A stretch of 64,000 nt of DNA, from the NCBI GenBank assembly GCA_026119855.1, contig JAOWBW010000567.1, forward strand, positions 186,001 to 250,000, read 5' to 3'. This DNA comes from Campanula takesimana. Lineage: Eukaryota > Streptophyta > Magnoliopsida > Asterales > Campanulaceae. Position 1 is the stretch's first letter; each line of letters starts with the position of its first letter. Positions 1-10,180 of this stretch are shown piece after piece. The position numbers and the translations under genes are program-made. The notes below the pieces were generated by a model. That model searched no databases and was not told the origin of the DNA. It was given only the letters and a program-made list of their open reading frames with translations.

Positions 1-97
1 GAACAGAAAGAGAGAGATGAGTGCGTACAGAGGAGAGAGAAGGTGTTTTTGCTAAAAAGAGTAAGAAGGTAAAAAGATAAATTGAAAAATGGTTTGT

Positions 98-105
98 CTT
101 TTATA
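98..105 (-). promoter_or_regulatory. Possible internal TATA box of element A
   Basis: The minus strand reads TATAAAAG here, about 50-90 bp before a CT-rich stretch of the kind often seen at plant transcription starts. It lies behind pol, not in the LTR, so it could drive a separate transcript for a downstream gene. Sequence alone cannot show activity. Confidence 0.35.
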
Positions 106-269
106 CTCAATTAACCACCTCGGGTAGTGGAGCGGGCATGACGGCTGAGGGAAACTCAACCGTCAGTGTACCTGTCGATTCGCATTCAATGCGGCAGAGA
201 TAATTGCAAAAAGGTCCTTAAAGAATGAAGTGACATAAAGTAGGGACTAAAATGCAATTTCATACCTGA

Positions 270-481
270 GCGGTTTTTCGTAAACCGACTTACCTTTTCC
301 TCATTATCGGTTTTGGTGAAACCGATATCTTTCATATCTATCTTCGGTTTCAGTAGAGAAACCGAAACCTTGCTTTGACAATTCGGTTTGGATAAAACTG
401 AAGTTGTTCTACTTGACTCTTCGGTTTGAGTGGAATCTTTAGCCGAACCATTTTGTTGCGGTTTTGTCTCTTGAACCGCAA
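270..481. repeat. Cluster of six CGGTTT/AAACCG inverted repeats
   Basis: Six short hairpin-forming repeats lie at 270-289, 306-326, 343-366, 382-402, 420-447 and 456-481. Each has a left arm containing CGGTTT (or CGGTT) and a right arm that is its reverse complement, with 5 to about 16 bases between the arms. The outer stem bases differ between hairpins but usually still pair (AT..AT, TT..AA, TTG..CAA). The fourth and fifth are imperfect. Confidence 0.7.
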
Positions 482-558
482 GCTATTTGCATTATCTTAA
501 TAGAGCCAAAATACTTAACAAAAATTATTAGAACAAGAATAAATAGACATGAATTATA

Positions 559-2213
559 TTAAGTAAGTTCCAGCATACCCATTTCTCCTCGTAAATGAAA
601 GAACCTAGAACTTTCAAGCGGTTTGGTGAGAATATCTGCAATTTGATCATCGGTTCCCACCTTTGCTAGAAAAATGTTCTTCTTTTCAACATGATCTTTT
701 AGGAAATGATATCTTATGTCAATGTGCTTGGTTTTTTAGTGTTGTACTGGATTGTTGGAGATTGATATTGCTGCAGTACTATCACAATAGATAGGGCAGT
801 TCTTCTCAAATACTTCATAGTCTTCCAACTGCTGTTTCATCCAGAGAATTTGAGAGCAACAGCTTCCAGCCGCAATATATTCAGCTTCAGCGGTTGAGAC
901 TGAAACCGATGCTTGTTTCTTACTGGACCATGATACAAGCCGGGTTCCAAGGAACTGACAAGTACCACTTGTGCTCTTTCTGCTTATCTTACATGCTGCA
1001 AAGTCAGCATCTGAATAACCTAATAGATCAAATGAAGATTCTTTGGAGTACCAAAGTCCAAGGTTAACAGATCCACATAAATATCTAATAATTCTTTTAA
1101 CAGCAATAAGATGAGATTCTCTAGGGTCAGCTTGAAATCTAGCACAAACACAAACACTGAACATGATATCTGGCCTACTAGCAGTTAAGTAAAGTAAAGA
1201 ACCAATCATACCTCGGTAGAGAGTCTGATCAACTTTCTTACCTCGTTCATCTTGATCCAAACTGCAGGCCTTTTGCATTGGGGTATCAACTGGCTTAGCG
1301 GTTTCAAGCCCAAATTTCTTGATCAAATCTTTGGTATATTTGGCTTGGTTGATAAAAATTCCATCATGACATTGCTTGATTTGAAGTCCAAGAAAGAATG
1401 TCAACTCTCCCATCATACTCATCTCAAATTTACCTTTCATAAGCTTCTCAAACTTAACACACATTGTCTCATTAGTAGAACCGAAAATAATATCATCAAC
1501 ATATATTTGAACTAATAATGAATGACCTTTGTGTTTAGCAATAAATAGGGTTGTATAAATTTTACCTCTAGAGAAGCCTTGTTCAATAAGAAATTTAGAT
1601 AGAGTGTCATACCATGCTCTTGGAGCTTGTTTGAGTCCATACAAGGCCTTCTTGAGCTTGAAGACATGATTAGGATATTTGTTGTCTTCAAATCCTGGCG
1701 GTTGAGCTACATAAACTTCTTCTTGTAGTTCACCATTCAGAAATGCACTCTTCATATCCATTTGATATAACTTGAATTTCTTGAAGGAGGCATAGGCTAG
1801 GAATAATCTAATGGCTTCAAGTCTGGCTACAGGGGCAAAGGTTTCATCATAATCAATCCCTTCTTCTTGCCTATAACCTTGAGCAACCAACCTTGCTTTG
1901 TTTCTTGTAATAGTACCATTTTCATCCATCTTATTTCTGTATACCCATTTTGTTCCAATTACAGTGTGATCTCTAGGCCTTGGAACTAGAGTCCAAACTC
2001 TGCATCTTTCAAACTGATTAAGCTCTTCTTGCATTGCAGCTACCCAACTTGGTCACTTAGAGCTTCATCTACCTTCTTCGATTCCATCTGAGATAACAGT
2101 GCGGTTGAGAACAAACTGTAGTTATCTCTATGTGTTAAGCTCCCTCTTGTTTGAACAACAGAACTGATAGGACCTATAACATTAGTTGTTGGATGGTCTC
2201 TATGCTCATTGAT
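559..2213 (-). pseudogene. Element A reverse transcriptase and RNase H (pol 3' part)
   Basis: Copia reverse transcriptase that would copy the element's RNA into DNA, followed by RNase H. The main open block (736-2034, 432 aa) begins near EELNQFER and contains the KARLVAQGYRQ and DYDETFAPVAR blocks, the catalytic YVDD near 1495, the LYGLKQAPRAWY block and the RNase H signature TAEAEYIAA. A TAA at 736-738 interrupts RNase H; homologous sequence continues in frame to a natural stop at 559-561 (MGMLEL end). Upstream, the linker to integrase (2213-2040) is recognisable but loses frame at about 2050, where a single-base deletion would explain it, and it follows a TAA at 2214. Element B carries the same region at 53981-54735. 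Confidence 0.9.
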
Positions 2214-3836
2214 TTATGCGGGGAGGTCTTCATGAACCACTATTTCTTGAAGATTTTCCAGAGGAGGCTCTTCTTGATATTCATTGAAATCTTCATTGAA
2301 GGTGATGTTTGGAACTGGATCAACGGTTTGAATGGGATCAGAAGAATGCGGTTCTACAGCAACACCTTCGGTTTGATTTGGAGCGGCTGGAGAACCTGAT
2401 GGAGCGGTTTGAGTAGGGTGGTCATTTGCGGTTGCATGATTAGGGTAAGATGTACCTGTCTCAAAACCACTGAAATTATCAGCAACATTTGGAGCCATAT
2501 GTGGCTCAAGAAGATTATGTTCATCAAATGTAACATGGACTGACTCTACAATTTTTAAGGATGTCTTATTGAAACAACGAAAAGCTTTGGAGTGTTTTGA
2601 ATAACCAACAAAAATACCTTCATCGGCCTTAGCATCAAATTTACCTCGATGCTCTTTGCCATTGTACAAGATGTAGCACTTGCATCTAAATATCTTGAAG
2701 AAGGCAATGTTGGGTGATCTGCCTCTCCACAATTCATAAGGAGTCTTGTTGTGAACTTTTATGATTAGGGAGCGGTTCTGGGTGAAACATGCGGTATTGA
2801 CGGCTTCAGCCCAGAAGTATTTGGGAAGCTTTGCTTCTGCAATCATTGTCTTCCCGGCTTCAATCAAAGTCCTGTTCTTTCTTTCTACAACTCCATTCTG
2901 TTGTGGAACCCCAGCGGCAGAGAAGTTATGATTAATTCCATGATCATCACAATATTGGGCAACACCATTGTTTGTAAATTCGGTTCCATTATCTGAACGC
3001 ACGGCAACAATGTCATCCAATTTCTGAGTTTGGAGCTGTCTAAAGAGAGCGGTTACGATGCCATAAGTATCATCTTTAGAGGCCATCATTTCCACCCATG
3101 TATATCTTGAATAATCATCAACCACCACAAGAGTATAGCGGTTTCCTCCAATACTGGCGGTTGGGACAGGTCCAAATAAATCCATGTGCAGCAGTTGCAA
3201 ACAGCGGTTCGTTGAAGGCGCGGTTTTACTAGGAAATGACTGTTTGGGCTGCTTTCCAAGCTGGCATGCTTTACACTTTTCATCATGATGGTCAGCCACT
3301 TTGGGTAGTCCTTTTACTAGACCATCCCTGTGCAGTTTTGCTAGATACTTGAAGTTCAAGTGGCTGAGCCGCTTATGCCATAACCAGCTGCTTTCACTTA
3401 TATTTTTGTCTACAAAACAGAGGTCAGCAATAGAAACAATATTGCTTAAATCTATCATATAAACATCACCTGTTCTGTTGCCAGTCAGTAGAGTGACTTC
3501 AGAGGAAGCATCTTTGATATAACAGTTAGTTGAAGTAAAGTTGCAGTTCATTCCTTTGTCACAAAACTGAGATATGGAGAGAAGGTTGTGCTTGAGTCCT
3601 TCTACTAGTGACACATTTTCAATAGTCACCTTTCCTCATTTGATTGTTCCATATCCTACTGTTTCTCCTTTCTTGTTGTTACCAAACACTACTGGGGGAC
3701 CTTTCATTTGGATGAAACTGCAGAGTAGTTCGGAATCTCCAGTCATGTGTCGTGAGCATCCACTATCCAAATACCAGAGATCCTTCTTCTTCTTAGCGGT
3801 TCCAGCCATAAAACATGAAATCTGAAAAATAAACAT
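2214..3836 (-). pseudogene. Element A protease and integrase (pol 5' part)
   Basis: Aspartic protease followed by integrase of a copia polyprotein. The protease block has the WYLDSGCSRHMTG active-site region (catalytic DSG) near 3765. The integrase has a GAG-pre-integrase zinc domain (H..H..C..C: WHKRLSHLNF, then CKACQLGKQ near 3260) and the catalytic triad: D in HMDLFGP (about 3185), D in VRSDNGTEF (about 2990) and E in QNGVVERKN (about 2885). The C-terminal part (GYSKHSKAFR region) is copia-like. One in-frame TGA at 3636-3638 separates protease from integrase; the frame is otherwise continuous. The integrase block itself is open for 471 codons. Confidence 0.92.
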
Positions 3837-3874
3837 GAAAGGTTTTGGTCCCCCTTATTCCTTGGGTCCTAGGG

Positions 3875-4318
3875 TTAGCAGCTTTTTGGGACCCACACTT
3901 GTTTGACCTTAGGATATTTACGTCCCTTGGCATTGGGTGTGAATCTTAAAAGACAATGACCAGCACTATGACCAAAATCAGCACAAATAGCACAATGAAT
4001 AAATCCAGGTTTTGGTTGCGGTTTTATAAACCCTTTACTGACCTTCGGTTTCTCATGTTTTACTGGGTCAGCAGTTTTGGCTTTAACAAAGATTACCTTC
4101 TTGAGCTCAACCTTCCTCTTAGGTGCGGCTTTAGGGAAAATGATAGGAATTTTCTTAAACCGACTAGGAGCGGTGTCATCACTCAATACTTCCTTGGTTG
4201 CCTCAACCGCTATGGATTTCTCTTTCCACTTTGAATCTCTCCCAGTCTGGTTTTTAGGGTACTCAAAGAAATAATTTTTGCCTTTTAATTTCTTGTTTTG
4301 AGCCCTTTTTACCAGCAT
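3875..4318 (-). pseudogene. Element A distal gag block with second zinc knuckle
   Basis: Lysine-rich block containing a second CCHC knuckle (CAICADFGHSAGHC, near 3950). It continues gag in another frame: the upstream gag frame ends at 4263, and the two frames overlap by about 55 bases, so a frameshift near 4290 split them. It ends with a stop before the protease frame begins at 3836. Sireviruses commonly have a stop between gag and pol, so that second break may be natural while the first is probably damage. Confidence 0.75.
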
Positions 4319-6272
4319 GATTAACCTTAGGAATTTTTTTGGTTTGTTCAGTAGGTTTCACACCACCTTCGGCACAGAGACAAGGACACTTACACCCATC
4401 ATCGGTTTTAAACCCCAATCCACTTTTATCCGAAGTAGGAATTTGTGAATTTAGGATTTGTTCCACGGTGACACCAGACTTAGTCCATACATCGGTCACT
4501 TTTTGGAGGTCATCCCTTTGTACGGTAAGATCATGGATTTGGGTGAGAAGTACCTCGGTTCTGTCCTTCAGATAGCGGTTTTCATCCACAATAGTAGATA
4601 TCCCAGCAATTTGGAGCTTGAGATTTTCAATTTCCTCCTTGTGGGATTTACATACATGTTGGGATTCTTCAAGTTCCGCAGCCATTAGTTTATATGCCTT
4701 TTTAAGTACAGTGTGTTGTTGACATATAATATTTGCACGTTCTAGTACCTGATCATCATGACTTTGGTCTGTTTGAACCTCAGGAGTGTAGTTTGGTGTT
4801 GTAGGAGCTTTGCTTGATCTAGCCTCAGGAGTTTTAGGTGAAACTGACTTCATTTGTTGTTTTGGCAGTGGAAGGCTTTCATCAATTTCAATTCTTTCTT
4901 CAAATCCCATGAGACAGAGATTGGCAGTTTCTTCATCATCACTTTCATCTGAGTCTGAACCCATCCATGTCAGCGGTTGATCTCCTTGGTCAACTACCAT
5001 TCCTCTTCTTTTCACGAACTTCTTGTTGAATGGTTTCTTTGCTGGCGCGGCTTCATAGCGCGGTTTGGGACAACTTGACGCAAAGTGACCTGGCTGTCTG
5101 CAGTTATAACAAACCAAGTCTTCCCTTGTCTTGGGATCTGCAGTTTTGTTGAATCTGGTTGGAGGGACAAACTTTGCTGGGCCTTTGGATGGAAATTGAG
5201 ATCTATTATTTTTCCTGAACTTGGTGTATCTCTTCACATACAAAGCAAATTCTTCATCATCCATTTCATCAAAATCAACTTGAGTGGAACTTGAGGATTG
5301 TGAAACACTCTGAGCATAAGAACTTTGAGGAGGAGTGTAAGATTGATGAGACTGCTGATAAGATTGATAAGATTGAGGATATGATTGATGTGATTGAGGA
5401 TAGGATTGGTGAGACTGTTGGTAATACTCAGAAGGTGCGGTTTGAGGATTATATCTAGGAACATTTTGGTCAGGAGGAGCGGTTTGCAAGTGAAGGTGAG
5501 GAGCGGTTTGATGATGGTCTGGATTGTAGACAGGAGATGAGGTATTGTTGAAAGCAGCTAGAGAGAGGGTCTTAAATCTGCTTTTGGTTTCATGAACCTC
5601 TTCAAGCTTAAATTCAAAAACCTTCAGCATGGCATACAAGTGTCGAAGATCAAGAGCTTCCAAGTCCTTGTTGTCTTCAATGTTAGTAGTTTTGATCAGC
5701 CATTTGCTACCAAGTGCTTGCATGAATCTCATGTTCAAATCTGTATTAGAATAGACATGTCCAAGAGAAAAACAAACATTAACAATATCAATAAACCTCT
5801 CATAGCATTGTCTAAGAGATTCCTTAGGATCTTTAACAAAATAGTCAAAGAGTCTTCTCTGTTGATAGAGGCGGTTCTTCTTGGTATCTGAATCTCCTTC
5901 CAGAAAGTCAACTATAGCATCCCAGGTAGCCTTTGCGGTTTTGCAGTGAAGCACCTTAGAATGAGTCCTCAGGTCAATAGCTAAAACTAGCATGGACATA
6001 GCTCTTCCATCAAAATCCACATTGATGCGGTCTGCATCAGTCCATTCACTTTCTAATTTCTTAACTTCAGCTTCTTCTCCTGCGGTTCCTGCACGAGGAT
6101 TAGCTTTCATAGGAACATATGGTCCATCAGTAACCGCGGTCCACAGTCTACGATCACTTGAAATCATGTGTTTCATCATCCTATCTTTCCAAAAGATAAA
6201 ACTATCTTCATCCAGAATCGGTAAGTGATTTGAATTGGATGTTTGCATCATATGGGTGTTTGTGTTTGCCAT
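4263..6272 (-). CDS. gag: Element A Gag (capsid/nucleocapsid), truncated by frameshift
   Basis: Structural protein that packages the element's RNA. I start it at the ATG at 6272 (MANTNTHMM); the frame is open further back, but that part is the primer-binding site. About 669 codons are open. A copia-type capsid (UBN2) region spans roughly residues 20-230, with TWDAI and a conserved RLYQQRRLFDYF segment. A Q/S/Y/P-rich low-complexity stretch (about 250-330) has repeated QTAP units. A CCHC zinc knuckle (CYNCRQPGHFASSC) lies near residue 390, followed by acidic and helical, coiled-coil-like sequence (about 515-600). Large gags with a coiled-coil tail are usual in Sireviruses. The repeated QTAP follows from the AACCGC nucleotide motif that pervades this element. 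Confidence 0.9.
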   Translation of the reverse strand: MANTNTHMMQTSNSNHLPILDEDSFIFWKDRMMKHMISSDRRLWTAVTDGPYVPMKANPRAGTAGEEAEVKKLESEWTDADRINVDFDGRAMSMLVLAIDLRTHSKVLHCKTAKATWDAIVDFLEGDSDTKKNRLYQQRRLFDYFVKDPKESLRQCYERFIDIVNVCFSLGHVYSNTDLNMRFMQALGSKWLIKTTNIEDNKDLEALDLRHLYAMLKVFEFKLEEVHETKSRFKTLSLAAFNNTSSPVYNPDHHQTAPHLHLQTAPPDQNVPRYNPQTAPSEYYQQSHQSYPQSHQSYPQSYQSYQQSHQSYTPPQSSYAQSVSQSSSSTQVDFDEMDDEEFALYVKRYTKFRKNNRSQFPSKGPAKFVPPTRFNKTADPKTREDLVCYNCRQPGHFASSCPKPRYEAAPAKKPFNKKFVKRRGMVVDQGDQPLTWMGSDSDESDDEETANLCLMGFEERIEIDESLPLPKQQMKSVSPKTPEARSSKAPTTPNYTPEVQTDQSHDDQVLERANIICQQHTVLKKAYKLMAAELEESQHVCKSHKEEIENLKLQIAGISTIVDENRYLKDRTEVLLTQIHDLTVQRDDLQKVTDVWTKSGVTVEQILNSQIPTSDKSGLGFKTDDGCKCPCLCAEGGVKPTEQTKKIPKVNHAGKKGSKQEIKRQKLFL

Positions 6273-6322
6273 TGGATCAGCACCCAAGTGGTTAAGCTTG
6301 TAAAAACAAGTTTGGTGGATAT

Positions 6323-6334
6323 GCTCTGATACCA
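6323..6334 (-). other. Primer-binding site of element A (initiator tRNA-Met)
   Basis: The minus strand reads TGGTATCAGAGC, complementary to the 3' end of plant initiator tRNA-Met, two bases inside the LTR end at 6337. This fixes the element's orientation and its 5' LTR. Confidence 0.93.
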
Positions 6335-7147
6335 CTTGTTGGTCCCAGAGGGCAACAAGGGTATAGAACCGCTAGAGGGGGGGTGAATAACGGTCCGAAA
6401 CTTTTTCGAAATACCCTTAAAATCAACCGAGTACTTATCAGTTTGGCCAACTGCGGTTCAAAGCACAAGAACCGAACTGATAAAATGCACAGCGGAGTTT
6501 GCGGTTTTTGCCAAATATGTTAGTTAAAGAATTGGGAGGTTTGACTCGGGTTGAGAGAACACTATGATGCAACAGAATAGTTAAACTTAAAGTTTAAAGG
6601 AAAACACAATTCATCTTTCAAGTCATTTCGTATATGGAAACAAGTTCAAGACCACAAACAAGAAAGATAAATATCAAGACAGAAAATAAAGATCCAACAC
6701 ACAAATTGAAGAGGTTCGTTCTTAAATGAACTACGTCCTCTACCTAGATGGTTAGTCTAGGATTTTCTAATAGCTATAAAACTTGTATTAATTTAGAGGA
6801 GGTTTTACAAGATGAATCTAAACTCTAAACAATAAGTCTAACCTAAGCTATAATAACAACCGGTGTTTTCGAAGTATATAATCTATGTGATCATATAAAT
6901 CGGGTGTGTGTGTGAAAAGAAATCAAATGCTCTAAGTATCTAAATGATGGTTGAGCAAATGGAATTCTTTCGGTGTAAAGGCTAAGTATGAATGGTTGTT
7001 AGGCTTGAAGCTTTTGATGAAGAACTGGGTTTGCAATGGAGATGGTTTGAAGATTTGAATATCTGGGTTTAACTCTTCAAAGCAAACTTGAATACTTTGG
7101 AATGAATCTCTTGAAGCTCAGCAACCTTCATTATTGAATAATGAAGG

Positions 7148-7156
7148 CTATTTATA
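7148..7156 (-). promoter_or_regulatory. TATA box of LTR A
   Basis: The minus strand reads TATAAATAG about 630 bp inside the LTR's U3 end, a normal location for an LTR promoter. LTR B has the equivalent box at 16430-16437. Confidence 0.7.
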
Positions 7157-7489
7157 GGCAGAGCACCCTTGTGACCGTTGGGTAAAGATTTGAATCAAAT
7201 CTGAAGGGTACAGTGCTGTCGAATTCCCATTGGTTGAGCTGTCATTTTCGTCCTTGGTTTTGTCTTGTAGTCCTAGGTAGTCGTTGCACCACTACCTGAC
7301 AATTGTCCTTTGTTGCAGAAAGGACTAACGGTAAACAATTCAAACTGATAGACAAACTGACATTCCTTGCAGAAACTCCAAGTTAACTTAGAGTTATTTT
7401 GACATGACATAACAACATCCTTTTACGGTCAAAAAGGGAATGTTTGTCTAAGGAATAAATGACATCTCTATAATTCTTCAATAACTGCT

Positions 7490-7655
7490 ATGCGGTTTCA
7501 CCAAGCATAGGGGCGGTTTGAAGAATGATCTTGATGGGCGGTTTCATCAAACATGCAAACTGCAGTTTGATGAAATCTGAAGGGCTCCATGCTGGCGGTC
7601 TAAAGATGACGGCTTGAAGCACTAAACCGCTAATGATACAACCGAACTATACTCA
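7490..7655. repeat. GCGGTT motif cluster in U3 of LTR A
   Basis: At least four GCGGTTT/GGCGGT copies and two or three AACCG copies occur within about 160 bp. Several sit inside small inverted repeats, for example CTATGC..GCATAG around the first and TGATG..CATCA around the third. It occupies the same part of the LTR as the GGCGCAC cluster of LTR B. Confidence 0.6.
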
Positions 7656-7796
7656 GCCTAGATAACTAAAAATCTAGAAATGGACTTATCTAAAAAATGA
7701 AGTAGAACTTCATTACATGCGGTCCTAAAGTCCATAAAAAGACACGTGGCATGGATCAATCAAATTAAGGTGGGTGTACTAACAATGAATCCTAAC

Positions 7797-8022
7797 AGTG
7801 TCCCTATTTACATTACAAAATCCCAAAAATGAAACTTTTAAACATTTTTTAAATAGTCGGACCCACTTGTCATACTCACAACAACTATCCACTTACTTTT
7901 CTCTACCCACTTTCTCTCTCCCACTCAACTATCTACACTCACAACACATCAACTTTACAATCATTTTCTTAATTTTTGTGCAAAGCCTCATTTTTGTAAG
8001 GTAAATAGGGATGGAGGGAGTA
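7797..8022. mobile_element. MITE-like element next to LTR A
   Basis: Inverted ends of about 20 bp (TCCCTATTTAC.TTACAAAA at the left; the reverse complement ends TAAATAGGGATGGAGGGAGTA at the right) enclose about 185 bp of AT-rich, pyrimidine-biased non-coding DNA. The GGAGGGAGTA end resembles Stowaway-type MITEs. The left end is less well preserved, and no clean target duplication is seen. Confidence 0.5.
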
Positions 8023-8089
8023 GTTATTAATTATTGTTCAATTTTGTATTTGATTAATGCGCAAGATTTTTTTTATTTTTTTTTAACTA

Positions 8090-8283
8090 TCAGCCTAGCA
8101 GCAGCAGGTGACTTGCTATCACAAAAAAAAAAAATTATTGTAGTCTTGGGCTTCTTGGCCCGCCTGGCCCACTAACCCAAGGTGGGTTGGGTTGGGCCCA
8201 CCCCGCCCCGTTTTGAAGGTGGGCTGTGGTGGGTTGGGCCCAACCCGCCCCGCCAGCCCATATTGACAGCTAAGCTTTGATAA
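8090..8283. mobile_element. Remnant of a GC-rich hAT-type non-autonomous element
   Basis: An AT-rich leader followed by a run of GGCCCRCC/GGGTTGGGCC words that ends in CCCATATTGACAGCT, typical of plant hAT-related MITE ends. Only one end is recognisable. It abuts the LTR of element E. Confidence 0.35.
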
Positions 8284-8805
8284 TGTTGGAAATACGCCTT
8301 TAAATCAATGGCGGTTGGTTAAGGATATGTCCGCGATAAGTATAGTAATTCTTGGGTTTTGAATTAGGCAAGAAAACGAAATCCTTTTGGTACAATGATT
8401 AAGATTTATTGGTTTAATTAGGTTTTTTATTGGTATAAGTAAGTGTTCATGAATTAGGAAAGTTGTTTTTAATGAGAATATAATTGCTTTGTGCACAAGA
8501 AATAATATTCATTCTCTTTTTGGGTTTTAGTTATTTATGACTATAAATACTACCCTCTCCTCTAGTATATTTTTAGTCGGTCATCTTTGAGAGATACAAA
8601 TAGAGATCCATATTTAGGTTGACAAAATTATTGGACTCAATCATTCGTGCAACTAGATTAGTGAGATCGTCTTTTGTAATCACCATTGAAAGTAATATAT
8701 TATCCCCGCTCGTGGACGTAGCCAAGTTGGTGAACCACGTAAAATTCTTGTGTTCATGTTTGATTATTTCCGTTTTCGCCATTGTTCTTATTTATTGGTC
8801 TAACA
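8284..8805 (+). repeat. 5' LTR of decayed copia element E
   Basis: Begins TGTTGGAAATACG and ends GGTCTAACA (522 bp, TG...CA). Just after it, at 8808-8820, is a degenerate tRNA-Met primer site (TTGCACCAGAGCC, compare TGGTATCAGAGCC). Gag-like sequence follows on the same strand. Confidence 0.6.
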
Positions 8806-8869
8806 AGTTGCACCAGAGCCTGGTTGGTTAGAGATCTAGGGTTCTGCTGCATAAAACCAAAAAGGACTG

Positions 8870-9420
8870 GTCAAGAATCTGAAGCATCGATTGACAAGTT
8901 CAACGGGAGGAATAATATTTTATTCTTTGGCAGATAATGATGAAGGCACTGCAATTCACGTGCAGCGATCATGCAGTGCACGTGCAACGTCCATGCAACA
9001 ATCTGGGTGTCTAGGTTGGACACTTTAAGACAAATGACAAGTTGAAGAGACAAGGCTTATTGGAACCCTCAAGGCGAGTAGATCTAGTGCAAACAGTCAG
9101 TAGGGATAGTTGCGAAAGGCAGCAATAGTTCTAACAAGAAGAAGAATTATCAAAAATCTTCTGGCAAGAGGGACACGAGACTTGGATTGTAATTTCTATA
9201 AGGAGGGGAAGAGAAGCGAGAAAGTGTTGGATTCTCTGGAGGAGAAGGTGCATTCACAAATCATCATGGGTCTTGGTGATGATTTTCTCGTGGATGTTGA
9301 TATGGGTTATAGTGACAGTGATGGTGATTTTGCACTAATAGTGAAAGAAGGCTCACGATGCGGGGATGAGTGGCTTCTTGACCAAAGGATGAGCGGCTTT
9401 TTTACCAAAGGATAGAGCAA
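8870..9420 (+). pseudogene. Decayed copia gag/protease fragment (element E)
   Basis: Near 8895 the translation begins with a copia gag-like block (KFNGRN, then LWQIMM in another frame). A 101-codon open block at 9110-9415 ends with SDSDGDFALIVKEGSRCGDEWLLD, which resembles the stretch leading to the copia protease active site, but the DSG triad itself is lost. Many frameshifts; no function expected. Confidence 0.5.
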
Positions 9421-9640
9421 AGCAGGTTGGTTGAGAAACAATTAGAGCCAGCTTCTACAAAGGGGAGTAGATGGGCAGACGATCCTGAGTTAGAAGATGA
9501 CTATCCGTAGAAAGAGTTGGGACAGTTTGTCTCAGTGGGCGAGGTTCAGTGTTGACTTAACTTTCCAAGAACAAAAAATTATTAGTTGCCCAGAACGGAC
9601 AATGCGCTAGGTGGGCGTTCTAGAGGTGCTAAGAATGTGT
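9421..9640 (+). other. Unassigned, probably the end of element E
   Basis: No open frame and no clear repeat. It lies between the decayed protease-like stretch of element E and the approximate start of LTR D. Confidence 0.3.
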
Positions 9641-10127
9641 TTGGTTTCTTGAAATCAGGCGCAGAGGAAGACATTACATGAAGAAACCCAAAGTCTAGAT
9701 CGGCTATGATCAATAATTCATAATACATAAGATGAAAGAAACTAACCCTTGTAGATCGAAATATGAAGCCTTGGATTTAGATGCTAAGAAGAGCACCCTC
9801 TACCGGTGATCCACACGTCGAGCGAATTCAAGAACTCTTCTTGACTTGACTGCTAGGTCCTTCGGATTGAAAAACTTGATGAAGAACGATTCTTCGATTG
9901 CTCCCTTTGATTATTATGGTTTGATGATTGAGAATAATCAAACCTAATAACCCTAGTATAATATGTGTATTCTCTCCCTCCAAGAAATAGTTTATGATTT
10001 CACAAATTAATGTTATAGGACTGAATCCCGGTTGTACATATTATATACTAGAGGTCTCCAAGATCCTTTAGGGTTTAGGACTTCTTGTCCAACAAGAAAA
10101 TCCTAAAATAAACTGCAGTACACCGCA

Positions 10128-10180
10128 CCAGCCGTACGGCTCCAAGACAGTCGTATGGCTCTCAAGGAGCTGTACGGCTC
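10128..10180. promoter_or_regulatory. Three CCGTACGG-like palindromes in LTR D
   Basis: Three copies of AGYYGTAYGGCTC occur about 19-20 bp apart; the first contains the perfect palindrome GCCGTACGGC (10131-10140). They lie about 90-130 bp upstream of the likely TATA box in the element's sense. CGTAC is the core recognised by plant SBP-box factors (known); whether they bind here is inference. Confidence 0.5.

Larger units (their letters stand above)
1..558 (-). other. Element A spacer between pol and a downstream gene, with CT-rich leader
   Basis: No substantial reading frame. Reading the minus strand away from pol there is a cluster of CGGTTT/AAACCG inverted repeats (481-270), a TATA-like box (105-98) and then a pyrimidine-rich stretch at the window edge (GA-rich on the plus strand, 1-45). 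Sirevirus B has the same order behind its pol: a motif cluster, then a CT-rich leader, then an ATG at 53126. By analogy element A probably has a downstream env-like gene just outside the window; that is inference. Confidence 0.6.
1..7784 (-). mobile_element. Sirevirus-type Ty1/copia element A (3' LTR outside window)
   Basis: On the minus strand the order is 5' LTR (6337-7784), tRNA-Met primer site, a long gag with CCHC knuckles, protease, integrase, reverse transcriptase and RNase H, then a non-coding spacer that runs off the left edge. Integrase before RT is the copia order. The long gag, the second zinc-knuckle region and a sizeable region between pol and the 3' LTR fit the Sirevirus group. 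The reading is broken at about 4290 (frameshift), 3836-3875 (stop/frame change between gag and protease), 3636 (TGA), 2214 (TAA), about 2050 (frameshift) and 736 (TAA), so this copy cannot make its own proteins. The hexamer AACCGC (sense strand) recurs through LTR, coding and spacer. Confidence 0.9.
6337..7784 (-). repeat. 5' LTR of element A
   Basis: Runs from TGTTGGTCCC to GTACTAACA on the plus strand (1448 bp, TG...CA ends). The left end abuts the primer site. The beginning (cccagagggcaacaagggtat) is closely related to the start of LTR B at 14575, so the two elements are relatives. A TATA box at 7148-7156 divides U3 (right) from R-U5 (left). Confidence 0.88.

Noticed and set aside
6273..6335. 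Extension of element A gag upstream to 6335
   Set aside because: The extra codons begin with GTG and read through the tRNA primer site; the ATG at 6272 is the likely start.
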